DNA from: Hymenobacter crusticola
Lineage (GTDB): Bacteria; Bacteroidota; Bacteroidia; Cytophagales; Hymenobacteraceae
Length of the DNA: 64,000 bases
Direction: 5' to 3'
Assembly: GCF_002154225.1 (NCBI RefSeq)
Contig: NZ_MTSE01000016.1
Location: 51,719-115,718, forward strand
Shown here: positions 60,782 through 64,000 of the stretch, in pieces
Layout of the letters: each line of letters opens with the position of its first letter
Numbering within the stretch: the first letter of the stretch is position 1
The notes under the pieces: model-generated
What the model saw: the letters and a program-made list of their open reading frames with translations, nothing else
Database searches by the model: none
Told to the model about the DNA's origin: nothing
Translations under genes and position numbers: made by a program

Positions 60782-60823
60782 AATGCGGTAAGGAATATAG
60801 AGGAGTATGTTATTGACGTTGTG

Positions 60824-60942
60824 CCGGTCGGACGCTCTAGGCGTCCGACCGGTTGCCGCCTGCACGAGCTAGCTGTACACGCGGGTTATTCTGGCAAACT
60901 GTTCTCACGACAACCGGTCGGACGCCTAGGGCGTCGGACCGG
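60824..60942. repeat. CCGGTCGGACGC doublet (interspersed repeat family, copy C)
   Basis: 60824-60852 is a perfect 12-bp stem (CCGGTCGGACGC with GCGTCCGACCGG, loop TCTAG). 60914-60942 has the CCGGTCGGACGCCTAGG sequence identical to 59099-59127. The 61-base spacer resembles that of copy B (ACGAGCTAGCTGTACAC, ACGACAA). Placed between globin 2 and ccoI. Confidence 0.82.
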
Positions 60943-60992
60943 CGGGCGGCGGCAACAACGGGTCAAAATTCCGGAGCTATTTGCCGGGATGC

Positions 60993-61031
60993 CCTGACGT
61001 TAATCAGGACGTAGCCCTGACGTTCGTCAGC
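60993..61031. promoter_or_regulatory. Two FNR-like operators upstream of ccoI
   Basis: CCTGA-CGTTAA-TCAGG (60993-61008) and CCTGA-CGTTCG-TCAGC (61016-61031), centres 23 bp apart, with the second ending 53 bases before the ccoI start. The opposite globin 2 gene starts 212 bases away. Confidence 0.7.
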
Positions 61032-61084
61032 CTTTCCGTCGGCCACAACTTGGAGCTTTGATCTTCTTTTAGATCAGCATTCCT

Positions 61085-63511
61085 GTGCCCACGACTGCTC
61101 CCGCCATTCATACCCACGTTGCCTGCACCCACTGCGGCGACGAGTGCCCCGACGAGCCGATTATCTTCGCCGAGCAACCGTTTTGCTGCCAGGGCTGCCA
61201 AGCCGTGTACGAGCTGCTGAACGCCAACAACCTCTGCACCTACTACCGCCTCGACGAGCGCCCCGGCCAGAAGGTAAAAGCGGTAGAGTTGCCCGGCCGC
61301 TTCGACTACCTCGACCAAGAATCGGTGCAGGCGCAACTCCTCGCTTTCCGCAGCGACACGCTGGCCAAGCTCACGCTCACCATCCCGCAGATGCACTGCA
61401 CCTCCTGCATCTGGCTGCTCGAAAACCTGCACAAGCTCAATCCGGGCGTATCGGAGTCGCGGGTGAACTTCTTGCGCAAGGAGCTTACCGTGAGCTACCT
61501 GCCGAGCCAAACGAGCCTCAAGGAAGTAGTAAAGCTGCTGGCCGCCGTGGGCTACGAGCCGCAGATCACGCTGGCCGAGCTAGGTGCCCAGCCCCACCAC
61601 GGCAACCGCGCGCTGTACTATAAGCTAGGTCTGGCAGGCTTTTGCTTCGGCAACGTCATGCTGTTGGCGTTTCCCGATTACCTGTCGTTCACCGAGCAAT
61701 TGCAGGTGGAGTTTGGGCGGTTCTTTGGGTACTTGAGTCTGGTGCTGGCGTTGCCGGTGCTGCTAGTGAGTGCGCGCGGCTTTTACGAATCGGCGTGGCA
61801 AGGACTGCGGCAGCGCTACATTAACCTCGACTTCCCGATCAGCCTAGGTCTCACGGCCTTGTTCCTGACCAGCCTCTTCGACATTCTCACCCACCGCGGC
61901 CCCGGTTACCTCGATTCATTCACGGGCTTGGTGTTCTTCATGCTCATCGGCAAATGGGTGCAGCAGCGCACCTACGACGCTCTGCACTTCGACCGGGATT
62001 TCACCTCCTACTTCCCCGTCGCCGTCACGCTGCTGACGAAGGGCGGCGAGAAGTCGGTGTCGGTAAAGGACTTGCAAGTCGGCAACCGCATTCTGGTGCG
62101 CAACCAAGAAGTCATTCCCGCCGACGCCATGCTCATGCGCGGCACCGGCCAGATCGACTACTCCTTTGTATCGGGCGAAAGTGTGCCGGTAGCCAAACTC
62201 ACGGGCGAAGTAGTGTACGCCGGCGGCCGGCAAGTCGGCGAAGCGGTGGAGCTGGAAGTGGTGCGCGAAGTGTCGCAAGGCTACCTCACGCAGCTTTGGA
62301 ACAACCCCGCTTTCCAGAAAGCCGAGAAGCAAACCTTGGAAACCTATGCCGACAAAGTCGGCCGCTACTTCGTGGCGGTTACGCTGGTGCTGGCCCTCGG
62401 TTCCATTCTGTATTGGTACCCGAAAGACCCGCACATGGCCATGCGCGCCTTCACCTCGGTGCTGGTTATTGCCTGCCCGTGTGCTTTGTCGTTGGCCACG
62501 CCATTCGCCATGGGCGCGGCGTTGCGGGTGTTTGGGCGCCTGAAATTCTACTTGAAAAACTCCGCCGTGGTCGAGACCCTAGGTCGCGCCGATACCATCG
62601 TGTTCGACAAAACCGGTACCCTCACCGATACCCACCGCTCGGAAGTGCGCTACGTGGGGCTACCGTTGCAACTGGAAGAAACCCAGTTAATAGCCGCCTT
62701 GGTGCAGCAATCCACGCACCCGCTTAGCCAGCGTTTAGCGAAAGAGCTAGGTAGCAATAAGCTCTCTGTTGCCAATTACTTCGAAGTACCCGGCCAAGGC
62801 TTGCGCGGCGTAGTAGCAGGGCGCGAAGTGAAAGTAGGTTCGGCGGCTTTCGTGGGCGCAGAAACCCAGCCGCGGGAAGGCCCAAAAGCATCGGCCGACA
62901 CCCGGCAGTCGCGCGTGTATATGGCCGTGGACGGCAAGGCCCTAGGCTGCTTTGCGTTCTACAATGTGTACCGGGAGCACATGCAGGAGGTGTTGCAAAC
63001 CCTCGGCAAGCGCTACCACCTAGCCATACTATCAGGCGACAACAACACCGAGCAAGAGCGCCTGCGGGAGCTATTTGGCTCGAAAGCGGAACTCCGCTTC
63101 TGGCAGTCGCCCCAAGACAAGCTCGACTACGTAGCCGCCCTGCGCCAGCAAGGCCGCACCGTTATCATGGTCGGCGACGGGCTGAACGACGCCGGCGCCC
63201 TCCGGCAAGCCGACGCCGGCATCGCCCTCACCGACACACTCAGCAACTTCTCCCCCGCCTGCGACGCCATCCTGGACGCCAGCAGCTTCGGCCAGTTTGC
63301 CACCTTCCTGCGCTTCTCCCAGGACTGCCTGCAAGTAGTGCTAGCCACCTTCATTCTCTCCTTCGGCTACAATGGCATCGGCCTAGGTCTGGCGGTGCAA
63401 GGCAAGTTCACGCCCATCGTGTCGGCTATACTGATGCCGATTAGCTCGCTCAGCGTGATGCTGTTTGCGACGCTGCTGGTGCGCCTCGCCGCTTATCGAA
63501 ACAAGCTATGA
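61085..63511 (+). CDS. ccoI: Copper-transporting P-type ATPase for cbb3 oxidase (CcoI/FixI)
   Basis: 808 residues, GTG start. Loads copper into cbb3-type cytochrome oxidase in the inner membrane. The N-terminus has a CcoI-type Cys-rich domain (C14xxC17, then CCQGC 34-38), followed by an HMA domain with C105TSC108. Membrane helices, then C464-P465-C466, phosphorylated D508 in DKTGT, and G697-D-G of GDGLNDAG. Its end overlaps ccoS by 4 bases (ATGA). The cbb3 subunits ccoNOP are not in this window. Two FNR-like operators precede it, fitting induction at low O2. Confidence 0.94.
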   Translation: MPTTAPAIHTHVACTHCGDECPDEPIIFAEQPFCCQGCQAVYELLNANNLCTYYRLDERPGQKVKAVELPGRFDYLDQESVQAQLLAFRSDTLAKLTLTIPQMHCTSCIWLLENLHKLNPGVSESRVNFLRKELTVSYLPSQTSLKEVVKLLAAVGYEPQITLAELGAQPHHGNRALYYKLGLAGFCFGNVMLLAFPDYLSFTEQLQVEFGRFFGYLSLVLALPVLLVSARGFYESAWQGLRQRYINLDFPISLGLTALFLTSLFDILTHRGPGYLDSFTGLVFFMLIGKWVQQRTYDALHFDRDFTSYFPVAVTLLTKGGEKSVSVKDLQVGNRILVRNQEVIPADAMLMRGTGQIDYSFVSGESVPVAKLTGEVVYAGGRQVGEAVELEVVREVSQGYLTQLWNNPAFQKAEKQTLETYADKVGRYFVAVTLVLALGSILYWYPKDPHMAMRAFTSVLVIACPCALSLATPFAMGAALRVFGRLKFYLKNSAVVETLGRADTIVFDKTGTLTDTHRSEVRYVGLPLQLEETQLIAALVQQSTHPLSQRLAKELGSNKLSVANYFEVPGQGLRGVVAGREVKVGSAAFVGAETQPREGPKASADTRQSRVYMAVDGKALGCFAFYNVYREHMQEVLQTLGKRYHLAILSGDNNTEQERLRELFGSKAELRFWQSPQDKLDYVAALRQQGRTVIMVGDGLNDAGALRQADAGIALTDTLSNFSPACDAILDASSFGQFATFLRFSQDCLQVVLATFILSFGYNGIGLGLAVQGKFTPIVSAILMPISSLSVMLFATLLVRLAAYRNKL

Positions 63512-63651
63512 ACATCATTTTCATTCTGATTGGCATCAGCCTTTTGGTGGCTGTCACCTTCCTGGGCGTTTTCCTGTGGGCCGTGCGCTCGGGCCAATAC
63601 GAGGACGACTACACGCCGTCGGTGCGGGTGTTGTTTGAGGATGAGGAGTAG
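63508..63651 (+). CDS. ccoS: cbb3 oxidase maturation protein CcoS
   Basis: 47 residues, below usual gene-finder limits. One transmembrane helix (IIFILIGISLLVAVTFLGVF, about 3-22), then AVRSGQYEDDYTPSVRVLFEDEE. The W-A-V-R/K-S-G-Q-x-x-D motif after the helix is the CcoS hallmark. The start overlaps the ccoI stop (ATGA), so it is translationally coupled. It is required for metal insertion into cbb3 oxidase. Confidence 0.92.
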   Translation: MNIIFILIGISLLVAVTFLGVFLWAVRSGQYEDDYTPSVRVLFEDEE

Positions 63652-63795
63652 CGTACCGATTTGGTAAGAAGTTGTTTGAACGCCTTATAATAACCTAGCT
63701 GCACTTGGCGCTAGCCTTTACCACCTAGGTACCGGCAAACTTTCTACCCCACGGCGGGTTACTCAGGCATTGAATTCTACAAGCCGCCTGCTGCC

Positions 63796-64000
63796 ATGAC
63801 GACGACCACGCTTCATACGCTTTACCAGGAGCTGGCTCCCTGCACTAGCTCCGACCTGAGCACGCTGCTGCCCGGAGGAATTCAGCGGGAAGTCGGCCAC
63901 TTCAATGTGTTTAATCTGGCCGACTTCTGGGAGTCTACCACGTTGCGGCCCGGCACGCCCTACTCGTGCCGCTCTTTCTACAAGATCAGCCTGTTGCGTA
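63796..64000 (+). CDS. AraC-type regulator, N-terminal part (cut by window end)
   Basis: 68 codons from the ATG at 63796, open to the end of the window. TTTTLHTLYQELAPCTSSDL, then FNVFNLADFW and PYSCRSFYKISLL match the N-terminal cupin of Bacteroidota AraC-like proteins (usual form PYSRRDFYKI). The C-terminal HTH is outside. The 144 bases between ccoS and this gene show no clear terminator. Confidence 0.6.
   Translation, partial: MTTTTLHTLYQELAPCTSSDLSTLLPGGIQREVGHFNVFNLADFWESTTLRPGTPYSCRSFYKISLLR

Noticed and set aside
61954..62727. 257-codon frame overlapping ccoI in another register
   Set aside because: Arg/Gly/Ala-rich shadow of the ATPase frame, which carries all the family motifs.

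Overview
The window looks like chromosomal DNA of a Hymenobacter-type bacterium (Bacteroidota, Cytophagales). This rests on: roughly 60% GC coding DNA; promoter -7 elements of the Bacteroidota form TAnnTTTG; three loci ending in a type IX secretion (T9SS) sorting domain (YPNP start); OMP_b-brl_3 and FISUMP proteins; SemiSWEET; and a tmRNA whose tag, GEYSYAMAA, resembles Cytophagales tags. The species assignment is inference. I see no transposase, prophage, CRISPR array, tRNA or rRNA.

Layout. 0-4 kb: two small unknown genes, a DUF4468 protein and a GH28 pectin-type hydrolase, with an unusual hairpin carrying DnaA-box-like sites between the last two. 3.9-4.3 kb: tmRNA (ssrA) on the minus strand. 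4.4-14.4 kb: housekeeping block with dnaX (A10 slippage site), an M16 peptidase, and two NADP isocitrate dehydrogenases of different subfamilies 2 kb apart. 14.7-35 kb: environmental-response and metabolic genes, including a microbial rhodopsin with a D-T-K motif, MscS, a flavin/PNPOx-like stress protein, AraC regulators, a ModF-like ABC ATPase, a P1 peptidase coupled to a class IV aminotransferase, SemiSWEET, cupin, DinB, PLP aminotransferase, cytochrome b, SGNH hydrolase, alcohol dehydrogenase and nitrilase. 35-36 kb: a broken T9SS surface-protein gene. 36.5-43.1 kb: a 2,174-residue secreted sugar-dehydrogenase-like protein with alternating PKD and PA14 modules. 43-55 kb: a universal stress protein, a LytS/LytTR two-component pair, an outer-membrane barrel, and secreted or lipoprotein genes.

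55.8-63.7 kb looks like a low-oxygen/redox island. It holds a thioredoxin-fold protein without CxxC, a double-PAS histidine kinase overlapping a REC-CRP/FNR response regulator, two group III-type truncated globins flanking a small membrane protein, and the cbb3-oxidase copper-loading genes ccoI and ccoS. A palindrome CCTGA-N6-TCAGG, resembling FNR sites but with C in place of the outer T, occurs upstream of the USP gene, in the divergent promoter of the kinase and thioredoxin-like gene, and upstream of ccoI. I propose that the REC-CRP protein binds it, making a small FixLJ/FNR-like regulon. One of the two globins has lost both heme-ligand histidines.

Several families of imperfect palindromic repeats (CCGGTCGGACGCC doublets, GGATTTGTAATCC elements, and 30-31 bp arm inverted repeats) sit in the gaps between genes. 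The tetranucleotide CTAG, usually avoided in bacteria, is common throughout.
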